6,104 bases of DNA from Pseudomonadota bacterium. GTDB taxonomy: Bacteria; Myxococcota; Myxococcia; Myxococcales; Myxococcaceae. This document shows positions 1 to 5,603 of this stretch, one piece after another. The stretch is taken from the NCBI GenBank assembly GCA_023424585.1, contig JAFADT010000204.1, forward strand, positions 1 to 6,104. Direction: 5' to 3'. Position 1 is the first letter of the stretch, and the number at the start of each line of letters is the position of its first letter. Made by a program: the position numbers and the translations under genes. The notes below the pieces were generated by a model, which saw only the letters and a list, made by a program, of their open reading frames with translations, was not told the origin of the DNA and made no database searches.

Positions 1-1215
1 CAGCAGGGCCTGCTCCTTCGCGTTGCGCGTGAGCGACGCGGCCCGCTCGAACTCCGCCTGGGCCTCCTTCAGGCGCCCCAGCTTCAGGAGCAGGTCGCCG
101 CGCACGGCGGGCAGCAGGTGGTAGTGCTTGAGCGACGGCTCGGCCACGAGTTGCTCCACGAGCTCCAGCCCCGCCGCGGGGCCAGACGCCATCGACACGG
201 CGACGGCGCGGTTCAGCTCCACCACCGGCGACGGCGTGAGCCGCGCGAGCACCGCGTAGAGCGCCGCGATGCGCTGCCAGTCCGTCTCCTCCGGCGTGCG
301 CGCCCGCGCGTGGCAGGCGGCGATGGCGGCCTGCACCGTGTACGGGCCCGGCGCCCCCGCCTTCTCCGAGCGCTCCAGCGCCGCGAGCCCCCGGCGGATG
401 AGCAGCGGATCCCACAGCGCGCGGTTCTGCTCCAGCAGCAGCACGGGCGCGCCGGACGGCCCCACCCGTGCCCGGGACCGCGACGCCTGGATCTCCATCA
501 GCGCCACCAGCCCGTGCACCTCCGGCTCGCCCGGCGCCAGCTCCGCGAGGATGCGGCCCAGGCGCAGCGCGTCCTGGCAGAGCTCCGGCCGCATCCAGTC
601 ATCGCCCGCGGTGGCGGAGTAGCCCTCGTTGAAGATGAGGTAGATGACCTCCAGCACCGACGCGAGCCGCGCGGACAGCTCCTCGCCCCGGGGGACCTCG
701 AAGGGGACGCCCTTCTCCGCCAGCGTGCGCTTGGCCCGGACGATGCGCTGGGCCACCGTGGGCTCCGGCACCAGGAAGGCGCGGGCGATCTCCTCCGTCG
801 TCAGGCCGCCCAACAGCCGCAGCGTGAGCGCCACCCGCGCCTCCGGGGACAGCACCGGGTGGCAGGAGGTGAAGATGAGGCGCAGCAGGTCGTCGCCGAC
901 GTCGTCGTCCAGCGCCGCGTCCAGGTCTGGCACCTCCGCCTCCTCCAGCCCGTGCCCCAGCTCCTCGTGCTTGCGCGCGAGCAGCTTGTGACGGCGCAGC
1001 TCGTCGATGGCGCGGCGCTTCGCGGTGGCCATGAGCCACGCGCCCGGGTTCTCCGGCACGCCCGTCACCGGCCACTTCTCCAGCGCCACCACCAGCGCGT
1101 CCTGCGCCAGCTCCTCCGCCAGCCCCACGTCGCGCACCATGCGCGCAAGCCCGGCGATGAGCCGGGCCGCCTCGATTCTCCACACCGCGTGCACCGCGGC
1201 CTGCGCCTTGGACAT
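1..1215 (-). CDS. ECF sigma factor, ECF42 type with C-terminal TPR-like extension (3' end cut by window edge)
   Basis: RNA polymerase sigma factor of the extracytoplasmic function class; 405 codons are visible, and by family length only about ten residues are missing. Sigma region 2 spans residues 10-78 and includes the family-typical PENPGAW (54-60). Region 4 has a helix-turn-helix at about 131-163 (GLTTEEIARAF). A long extension follows, with IYLIFNEGYSA (191-201), LWDP (267-270), HARA (312-315), PSPVVELNRAVAV (338-350) and a TPR-like helix pair from about 370. This extension is the hallmark of ECF42, a group known to lack an anti-sigma factor and usually encoded beside a DGPF (YCII-related) protein; none is visible here on the upstream side. 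I chose the ATG at 1215. An in-frame GTG two codons upstream (1221) has a weak GAG at 8 nt, and a stop lies just above it. The target genes are unknown. Confidence 0.93.
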   Translation of the reverse strand, partial: MSKAQAAVHAVWRIEAARLIAGLARMVRDVGLAEELAQDALVVALEKWPVTGVPENPGAWLMATAKRRAIDELRRHKLLARKHEELGHGLEEAEVPDLDAALDDDVGDDLLRLIFTSCHPVLSPEARVALTLRLLGGLTTEEIARAFLVPEPTVAQRIVRAKRTLAEKGVPFEVPRGEELSARLASVLEVIYLIFNEGYSATAGDDWMRPELCQDALRLGRILAELAPGEPEVHGLVALMEIQASRSRARVGPSGAPVLLLEQNRALWDPLLIRRGLAALERSEKAGAPGPYTVQAAIAACHARARTPEETDWQRIAALYAVLARLTPSPVVELNRAVAVSMASGPAAGLELVEQLVAEPSLKHYHLLPAVRGDLLLKLGRLKEAQAEFERAASLTRNAKEQALL

Positions 1216-1244
1216 CGTCACGGCGCGAACTCAATCAAATGCAC

Positions 1245-1271
1245 GCCGAATGAGCGCCCCGGAAATCGACA
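1245..1271 (-). promoter_or_regulatory. Candidate ECF42-type promoter (possible autoregulation)
   Basis: On the minus strand TGTCGA occupies 1271-1266. After a 17-base spacer comes CGGC at 1248-1245, about 30 bases before the sigma factor ATG. From memory, the ECF42 consensus from Streptomyces work is TGTCGA at -35 and CG(A/T)C at -10, so the -35 is exact and the -10 differs at one base. Placement downstream of the EF-G hairpins fits a dedicated promoter. A second TGTCGA lies inside the coding region (197-192), so chance occurrence cannot be excluded. Confidence 0.4.
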
Positions 1272-1299
1272 CACGGGCGCGCTTTTCTTCTTCAGGGCA

Positions 1300-1325
1300 C
1301 TCCCCCGCCCTTCCAGGCAGGGGAG
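1300..1325 (-). terminator. Second hairpin after the EF-G gene
   Basis: Inverted repeat with outer arms CTCCCC (1300-1305) and GGGGAG (1320-1325), inner arms GCC (1307-1309) and GGC (1316-1318), and a six-base loop. The pair between the two arms (1306/1319) is G·U in minus-strand RNA but C-A on the plus strand, so the full ten-pair stem forms only in the EF-G sense. No T-tract follows, so this may be a backup terminator or an mRNA 3'-end stabiliser. Confidence 0.4.
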
Positions 1326-1336
1326 CGACCGGACAC

Positions 1337-1370
1337 GGCCCCGAGCTCCCTCCAGGGGGAGCCCGGGGCC
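1337..1370 (-). terminator. GC-rich hairpin 7 bases after the EF-G stop
   Basis: A 14-base arm at 1337-1350 pairs with 1357-1370 around a six-base loop (1351-1356). In minus-strand RNA all 14 positions pair, one as G·U; read on the plus strand the same position is an A-C mismatch. The stem begins just past the EF-G stop codon. No T-tract follows, as is common for GC-rich terminator-like hairpins, so factor-independent termination is likely but not certain. Confidence 0.6.
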
Positions 1371-1376
1371 TTCACC

Positions 1377-3482
1377 TCACGCCCTCGCCTCGGCGCTGGA
1401 GGTGCTGACCGCCTCCGGCACCGGCTCGTACGTCCCCAGGCGCATGCTGGCCTGGGCGCGTCCCTGCGTGCGGCCGCGCAGCGCCGTCACGTAGCCGAAC
1501 AGGCGCGCCATGGGCACCCGCGCGGACACGCTCCGCGCCGGGCCCTTCGCCTCCATCCCCAGCACCCGTCCCCGCCGCGACGCCAAGTCTCCCAGCACGT
1601 CGCCCAGGAACTCCTCCGGCGTCACCACCTCCACCTCCATCACCGGCTCCAGCCCCTGCACGCCCACGCGCCGCGCGGCCTCCTGGAGCGCCAACGAGCC
1701 CGCCACCATGAAGGCCTGCGGCGTGCTGTCCTTCACGTGCGTGTCCCCATCCACCAGCCGCACCTCCACGTCCACCAGCGGCACGCCCTCGCGCACGCCG
1801 CGCGCCATGGCCCCGGCCACGCCCTTCTCAATCGCGGGCACCAGCTCGCGGGGGATGGCACCGCCCTTCGTGGCGTCCACGAAGACGAGCCCCGCCCCTC
1901 GCAGCGCCGGCCCCACGTCCAGCACCACGCGCGCGTACTGCCCGGGCCCGCCGGACTGGCGGACATGGCGGTACTCCTGGCGCACCGAGCCCCGGAGCGT
2001 GTCGCGGTACGCCACCTTCGGCTGTCCCACGCGCGCCTCGACGCCGAACTCCGTCCTCAGCCGGTCCACGACCACCTCCAGGTGCAGCTCCCCCATGCCG
2101 GACAGCAGCACCTGGCCGCTCTCCGCGTCCACGCCCACGCGCAGCGACGGGTCCTCCGCCGCCAGCCGTTGCAGGCCCTCCTCCAGCTTCGGCAGCTCCG
2201 CGGGCGAGCGCGCCTCCACGGCGAGCTGCACCACGGGCTCCATCACGTTCAGCGCCTCCAGCACCACCGGCGCCTCCGGGTCGCACAGCGTGTCGCCCGT
2301 GCGCACGCCCTTGAGCCCCAGCGCCGCGCACAGGTCGCCCGCGTGCACCTCCGCCACCTCCTCGCGGCGGTTGGCGTGCATGAACATCAGGCGCCCCACC
2401 CGCTCCTTGCGGCCGGTGGCGGGGTTGAGGAGGACGGTGCCCGAGGACAGCGTGCCGGAGTACACCCGCAGGAACACGATGCCCCCCACGGCCCTGTCGC
2501 TCATCAGCTTGAACGCCAGCGCCGTGGGCGGCCCCGAGTCCGACGCGGGACGGCGGACGCGCTCGCCGGTGCCCGGCACACAGCCCTCCACGGCGGCCAG
2601 GTCCGCGGGCGACGGCAGGTAGTTGACGACCGCATCCAGGAGCATCTGCACCCCCTTCTTCTTGAAGGCCGAGCCGCACAGCACCGGCACCAGCGTCCGC
2701 GCGAGGGTGCCCGCGCGCAGCGCGCGCTCCAGGTCCTCCGCGGTGATGTCCTCCACCCGCCCGTCCACGAACTTCTCCAGCACCGCCGCGTCCACGTCCG
2801 CGCAGACCTCGATGAGGCGCATGCGGTACGGCCTCACCGCCTCCAGCAGCTCCGGCGGCACGGGCGCGTCGTCCTCGAAGCGGCCGTCGTCGCCCAGGAA
2901 GCGCACGAGCCGCATGCGCACCAGGTCCACGAGCCCCTGGAAGTCCGCGCCGTCGCCCACGGGCCACTGCACGGCCACCGGGCGCACGCCCAGCCGGTCC
3001 ACCAGGGACTGCACGCTCAGGGCGAAGTCCGCGCCCACCTTGTCCATCTTGTTGATGAACGCGATGCGCGGCACCCCATAGCGGTCCGCCTGGCGCCACA
3101 CCGTCTCCGACTGCGGCTCCACGCCCTGGCTGGCGTCGAAGACCGCCACCGCGCCGTCCAGCACGCGCAGCGAGCGCTCCACCTCGATGGTGAAGTCCAC
3201 GTGGCCCGGCGTGTCCAGGATGTTGATGCGGTGGGGCACACCCGCCTCCCGTCCGTGCCGGGGCTGCCAGAAGGCCGTCGTCGCCGCGGAGGTGATGGTG
3301 ATGCCGCGCTTCTTCTCCTGCTCCATCCAGTCCATCTCCGTGGAGCCCGCGTGCACCTCTCCCGTGGCGTGGATGCGGCCGGTGAAGAAGAGGACGCGCT
3401 CGGTGAGCGTCGTCTTGCCCGCGTCGATGTGGGCCATGATGCCGATGTTGCGATACCGCTCGATGCGCGTGGTGCGAGGCAT
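1377..3482 (-). CDS. fusA: Elongation factor G (translational GTPase)
   Basis: Ribosomal translocase of 701 residues, the usual EF-G length, acting in the cytoplasm. The GTPase domain shows G1 AHIDAGKT (17-24), switch [11 protein letters not shown] (59-68), G3 DTPGH (90-94, His94 being the catalytic-loop histidine), G4 NKMD (144-147) and G5 GSA (270-272). Domain II spans about 320-410, domain III 414-488, domain IV 489-610 (SGGPGQY at 510-516) and domain V about 611-690 ([13 protein letters not shown] from 621). The 11 C-terminal residues look like a short tail. GGGAG sits 6 nt before the ATG at 3482. It has no str-operon neighbours (rpsL, rpsG, tuf), only a sigma factor downstream. Near the tip histidine (His582) the usual YHDVDSS-like motif reads THVKDST. 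It is probably a second EF-G paralogue, but without the rest of the genome it could be the only copy. Confidence 0.95.
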   Translation of the reverse strand: MPRTTRIERYRNIGIMAHIDAGKTTLTERVLFFTGRIHATGEVHAGSTEMDWMEQEKKRGITITSAATTAFWQPRHGREAGVPHRINILDTPGHVDFTIEVERSLRVLDGAVAVFDASQGVEPQSETVWRQADRYGVPRIAFINKMDKVGADFALSVQSLVDRLGVRPVAVQWPVGDGADFQGLVDLVRMRLVRFLGDDGRFEDDAPVPPELLEAVRPYRMRLIEVCADVDAAVLEKFVDGRVEDITAEDLERALRAGTLARTLVPVLCGSAFKKKGVQMLLDAVVNYLPSPADLAAVEGCVPGTGERVRRPASDSGPPTALAFKLMSDRAVGGIVFLRVYSGTLSSGTVLLNPATGRKERVGRLMFMHANRREEVAEVHAGDLCAALGLKGVRTGDTLCDPEAPVVLEALNVMEPVVQLAVEARSPAELPKLEEGLQRLAAEDPSLRVGVDAESGQVLLSGMGELHLEVVVDRLRTEFGVEARVGQPKVAYRDTLRGSVRQEYRHVRQSGGPGQYARVVLDVGPALRGAGLVFVDATKGGAIPRELVPAIEKGVAGAMARGVREGVPLVDVEVRLVDGDTHVKDSTPQAFMVAGSLALQEAARRVGVQGLEPVMEVEVVTPEEFLGDVLGDLASRRGRVLGMEAKGPARSVSARVPMARLFGYVTALRGRTQGRAQASMRLGTYEPVPEAVSTSSAEARA

Positions 3483-3714
3483 GGAAGTCTCCCGTTCCCG
3501 TCCGGGCGGCGAGGCCCGCGGGTGTATTGGATTGAGGCGCTGGTTGGACGTGAGGAAGGGGCCGGGGGCGGCCTTCAGGCGCGCACGCGCACCCGGGGCC
3601 GGAGCGGCACGTCAGGCCGCCACGGAGAGGCGCGAGGACACACGAAGGCCCTCCCGGAGAGGGGACGGGCGGAGCCGGAGCTCACGGCACGCGGGCAACC
3701 AGCCACGGCGCGCG

Positions 3715-3753
3715 CCGGAAGACTCCGGTCCGCCTGCTCAAATATCGAGCAGG
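3715..3753 (-). terminator. Pair of hairpins at and after the end of the short minus-strand ORF
   Basis: A perfect 7-pair stem (3733-3739 with 3747-3753) encloses a seven-base AT-rich loop, and the ORF's TGA (3740-3738) lies within it. Five bases further on is a second stem, CCGGA (3715-3719) with TCCGG (3724-3728), loop AGAC. There is no T-tract. The pairing does not reveal the strand; the minus assignment rests on the adjacent ORF and promoter. Confidence 0.3.
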
Positions 3754-3842
3754 ACCTCGTGACGGGGGGCGAGGCGCACGTCCGCCGTCGGCGCGAACGC
3801 GCTCAGGACAGGCAGGACCTGGAAGCAGACGGGCCTCATCAC
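3738..3842 (-). CDS. Candidate small protein of 34 codons, possibly translated from a leaderless mRNA
   Basis: I do not recognise this product. It reads from GTG at 3842 (or the adjacent ATG at 3839) to TGA at 3738 and ends APRHEVLLDI. Support is compositional: from the ATG onward, G+C by codon position is about 79%, 42% and 88%, the pattern of genuine genes in a GC-rich genome, whereas the same frame upstream loses third-position preference. There is no Shine-Dalgarno, but the candidate -10 box (3854-3849) lies at -12 to -7 from the GTG, which would make the mRNA leaderless. No signal peptide or membrane segment is clear; there is one cysteine near the start. Alternatives are the 3' remnant of a decayed gene, an upstream ORF in a long EF-G leader, or chance. 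Confidence 0.3.
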   Translation of the reverse strand: MMRPVCFQVLPVLSAFAPTADVRLAPRHEVLLDI

Positions 3843-3860
3843 AAGACAGGAGTAAGACAG
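3843..3860. repeat. Short direct repeat AAGACAG x2, 11-base period
   Basis: AAGACAG at 3843-3849 recurs at 3854-3860. The copies start 11 bases apart, about one helical turn, and flank and overlap the candidate minus-strand -10 box. The position suits an operator for a protein binding one DNA face, but with two seven-base copies chance is possible. Confidence 0.3.
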
Positions 3861-3877
3861 CCGGGAGGCCTTGTCAA
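3849..3877 (-). promoter_or_regulatory. Sigma-70-like promoter on the minus strand
   Basis: TTGACA, a perfect -35 box, lies at 3877-3872 on the minus strand. A 17-base spacer leads to TACTCC at 3854-3849, a weak -10 that keeps the first TA. Predicted transcription starts near 3842, at the GTG of the short ORF. It points towards EF-G and could also drive that gene with a leader of about 360 nt. Confidence 0.45.
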
Positions 3878-3905
3878 TCCGACCGCCCCCGCCGCGCTCC
3901 GGCCC

Positions 3906-3920
3906 CGGAAATGAATTCCG
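3906..3920. repeat. Short palindrome, possible operator upstream of the protease
   Basis: CGGAA (3906-3910) and TTCCG (3916-3920) form an inverted repeat around ATGAA, about 80 bases before the protease start, in a local AT-rich island. It could be a binding site for a dimeric regulator. Five-base arms are short, so support is weak. Confidence 0.25.
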
Positions 3921-3954
3921 AAAGAATATCCGCCCCGCGCGCCGTAGATGTGGC

Positions 3955-3975
3955 GGCTGGCCACAGAAGCCAGCC
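3955..3975 (+). promoter_or_regulatory. Hairpin in the presumed 5' leader of the protease gene
   Basis: GGCTGGC (3955-3961) pairs perfectly with GCCAGCC (3969-3975) around the loop CACAGAA, and ends 14 bases before the GAGGGGG Shine-Dalgarno (3989-3995). If it lies within the transcript it could protect the 5' end or modulate initiation. No known riboswitch is recognised. Confidence 0.35.
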
Positions 3976-3999
3976 CCTGATTCCATCCGAGGGGGACGT

Positions 4000-5502
4000 A
4001 TGTCCACGTTTCACAAGAGCTTGCTGACGGCGTCCATGGCGCTCGTCGGCTTGAATGGGTGTGTCTACGGCTTCATCTACGACTCGGCGACGGGCAGCGC
4101 CGTGGAGGGCGTGACGGTCTACGTCGCCTCCGGCACCTGCTCCGGCAGCGGGTGTGGCACCGGCCTCCCGACCCAGACGACGGATTCGTCCGGCCTCTTC
4201 GTCTTCGACGCGTACGGCAACCACAACGGCGAGGACGACGTCCAGATCATCATGCCGGCGTCCGGCGAGGAGGCGCTGCGGCTCGTCTACTCCCGCGCGG
4301 GCTACCGCTCCGTCACCGTCTACCACCGGCCCAAGTACTCGACGATGACGCAGGGCGATAACGAGTACCAGGTCTCCGCCGTGCAGCCTGTCTACCTGTG
4401 CGCGCTCAACGCCGTGGACACGGACGGCGACGGCGTCTGCGACGCGGCCGAGAACCAGTACGGCACCAACCCCAACAACTCCGACACGGACGGCGACCGC
4501 ATCAGCGACTACGCGGAGCTGTATGGCTTCGGCGGCGTGGACCTGCGCTACTGGGGCGCGGATCCGCGCAAGAAGGACGTGTTCGTGGAGGTGGACTACT
4601 ACGCGGACCGCAAGCCCACCCAGGGCGCGCTGGACCGCGTGACGACGGCCTTCGCCAACGCGCCGGTGTCCAACCCCAACGGCACCACGGGCATCGCGCT
4701 GCACCTGGTGCTGGACTCGCAGATCGCCGCCGCGGACGCCATCTCCAACCTGGACACGGGCTGGGTGGGCGTCGACGCCATCAAGGCCAAGTACTTCAAG
4801 TCGCGCCGGGCGCCCTTCTTCCACTACGCCCTGTTCGCGAACACCTACGGCACGACGACCTCCAGCGGCCTGTCGCGCGGCATCCCCGCGCATGACCTCA
4901 TCGTGACGCTGGGGGGCTGGTCCACGCCGGGCGGCACGGAGCTCCAGCAGGCCGGCACCCTCATGCACGAGCTGGGGCACAACATCGGCCTGCGGCACGG
5001 CGGCAACGACGACGCCAACTACAAGCCCAACTACCTGAGCGTGATGAACTACGAGTACCAGACGGTGGGCCTGCGCATCGACGGCGTGGACAGCGTGCTG
5101 GACTACTCGCGCGTCCGCGTCGCCTCCGTCAACGAGGCGTCCGTCAACGAGGTCTCCGCCTTCGCGCCCGTCGCCCCCACCACGGAGGCGGACCTGGCCC
5201 ACATCGGCGTGCGCATCAACGGCGCGCAGCGCGCCGGCACCGCGAGCGCGAACCTGGACATCAACGGCAACGGCGCCATCCAGACCGCGTCCTTCGCCTA
5301 CAACTTCAACCGCGACAGCGACAGCACGGACATCTTCCCCGCGTCGCAGCATGACTGGCTGGCCCTGGTGTACGACGGCGCCGGGCAGATCGGCGACGGC
5401 TGGCTGGGCACCGCCCAGGGCCTGAGCCGCCAGCAGCCCTTCTTCGTCGTCCCGGAGAAGACGGACTCCTGCCTCACGGAGCAGATGCTCCTCGGCCGGT
5501 AG
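4000..5502 (+). CDS. Secreted zinc metalloprotease lipoprotein (metzincin-like) with TSP type-3 calcium motifs
   Basis: A 500-residue predicted surface or envelope peptidase. The N-terminus has one basic residue (Lys6), a hydrophobic stretch and the lipobox-like LNGC (18-21), giving a lipidated Cys21; Asn at -2 is atypical. Next comes a carboxypeptidase-regulatory-like beta-sandwich (about 22-130, with TTDSSGLFVFD at 60-70). Two thrombospondin type-3-like calcium motifs follow, DTDGDGVCD (140-148) and DTDGDRISD (162-170). The catalytic domain carries HELGHNIGLRH (323-333): His323, His327 and His333 as zinc ligands, Glu324 as general base, and SVMNY (347-351) as the Met-turn. HExxHxxGxxH plus Met-turn defines metzincins; the exact family is not assigned. 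I see no obvious propeptide. GAGGGGG lies 4 nt before the ATG; the frame stays open upstream to 3871, but only ATG 4000 gives a lipoprotein signal. A role in digesting external protein is inference. Confidence 0.9.
   Translation: MSTFHKSLLTASMALVGLNGCVYGFIYDSATGSAVEGVTVYVASGTCSGSGCGTGLPTQTTDSSGLFVFDAYGNHNGEDDVQIIMPASGEEALRLVYSRAGYRSVTVYHRPKYSTMTQGDNEYQVSAVQPVYLCALNAVDTDGDGVCDAAENQYGTNPNNSDTDGDRISDYAELYGFGGVDLRYWGADPRKKDVFVEVDYYADRKPTQGALDRVTTAFANAPVSNPNGTTGIALHLVLDSQIAAADAISNLDTGWVGVDAIKAKYFKSRRAPFFHYALFANTYGTTTSSGLSRGIPAHDLIVTLGGWSTPGGTELQQAGTLMHELGHNIGLRHGGNDDANYKPNYLSVMNYEYQTVGLRIDGVDSVLDYSRVRVASVNEASVNEVSAFAPVAPTTEADLAHIGVRINGAQRAGTASANLDINGNGAIQTASFAYNFNRDSDSTDIFPASQHDWLALVYDGAGQIGDGWLGTAQGLSRQQPFFVVPEKTDSCLTEQMLLGR
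5125..5154 (+). repeat. 15-base in-frame tandem duplication inside the protease gene
   Basis: Units at 5125-5139 and 5140-5154 share their first 13 bases and encode SVNEA then SVNEV (residues 376-385), after the catalytic core. It looks like a small slippage duplication in a surface loop, with no frame effect. Confidence 0.6.
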
Positions 5503-5507
5503 TCCCC

Positions 5508-5528
5508 GGCCCTCCCGCCTGGAGGGTC
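5508..5528 (+). terminator. First hairpin after the protease gene
   Basis: CCCTCC (5510-5515) pairs with GGAGGG (5521-5526) around a five-base loop. The stem extends by G5509·U5527 and G5508-C5528 in plus-strand RNA; on the minus strand the wobble becomes a C-A mismatch. It starts five bases after the stop codon. Confidence 0.45.
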
Positions 5529-5533
5529 ATCCC

Positions 5534-5566
5534 CCGCCGGGTCCCTCGCCACGAGGGGCCCGGCGG
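5534..5566 (+). terminator. Strong GC-rich hairpin after the protease gene
   Basis: A 15-base arm (5534-5548) pairs with 5552-5566 across the three-base loop CCA. All positions pair in plus-strand RNA, one (5542/5558) as U·G, which is A-C on the other strand. Only a weak pyrimidine-rich stretch follows, without a real T-tract. It separates the protease from tyrA and is the probable main terminator. Confidence 0.6.
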
Positions 5567-5590
5567 TCGTCCATCCACCCTCGGCCCGCG

Positions 5591-5596
5591 TAGACT
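5591..5596 (+). promoter_or_regulatory. Candidate -10 box for a leaderless tyrA transcript
   Basis: TAGACT (TANNNT form) ends seven bases before the tyrA ATG, the spacing seen at leaderless starts, and there is no Shine-Dalgarno in the gap. No convincing -35 box is visible about 17 bases upstream, so this is tentative. Confidence 0.3.
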
Positions 5597-5603
5597 CCGG
5601 CGC

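Larger units (their letters stand above)
3483..3999. other. Divergent intergenic region, 517 bases
   Basis: The region separates the EF-G gene (left) from the metalloprotease gene (right) and should hold both promoters. From right to left I see a leader hairpin before the protease, a short palindrome, a minus-strand -35/-10 pair, a coding-like short ORF and two hairpins. In the 230 bases nearest EF-G (about 3483-3714) I see only GC-rich sequence with no recognisable gene, repeat or consensus promoter. Confidence 0.7.

Noticed and set aside
1..1215. Housekeeping sigma-70 or sigma-54 identity for the leftmost gene
   Set aside because: It has only regions 2 and 4 and carries the ECF42-specific C-terminal extension; there is no region 1.1, region 3 or sigma-54 signature.
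118..1494. Long plus-strand open frame opposite the sigma factor gene
   Set aside because: The translation is an arginine/histidine/leucine-rich low-complexity string with no motif, typical of an antisense frame in GC-rich DNA, while the minus strand carries a clear sigma factor.
3483..3714. Search for a consensus promoter, RNA gene or mobile-element trace immediately upstream of EF-G
   Set aside because: Only GC-rich sequence with short, weak inverted repeats was seen; nothing passed a reasonable standard.
1737..3914. Very long plus-strand open frame opposite EF-G
   Set aside because: It mirrors the third-position G/C bias of the EF-G gene and its product is a His/Arg/Leu-rich string without domains.
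3871..3999. 43-codon upstream extension of the metalloprotease frame
   Set aside because: It is proline/arginine-rich, lacks third-position bias, contains the leader hairpin, and would bury the lipoprotein signal. ATG 4000 has a strong Shine-Dalgarno.
3843..4007. Longer version of the minus-strand short ORF, starting at 4007
   Set aside because: Codons upstream of about 3842 lose the third-position G+C preference and overlap the protease start and promoter signals, so only the last 34 codons look coding.
3874..5352. Long minus-strand open frame opposite the metalloprotease
   Set aside because: The product is a valine/arginine/histidine-rich antisense artefact; the plus strand has a complete, motif-rich metalloprotease.
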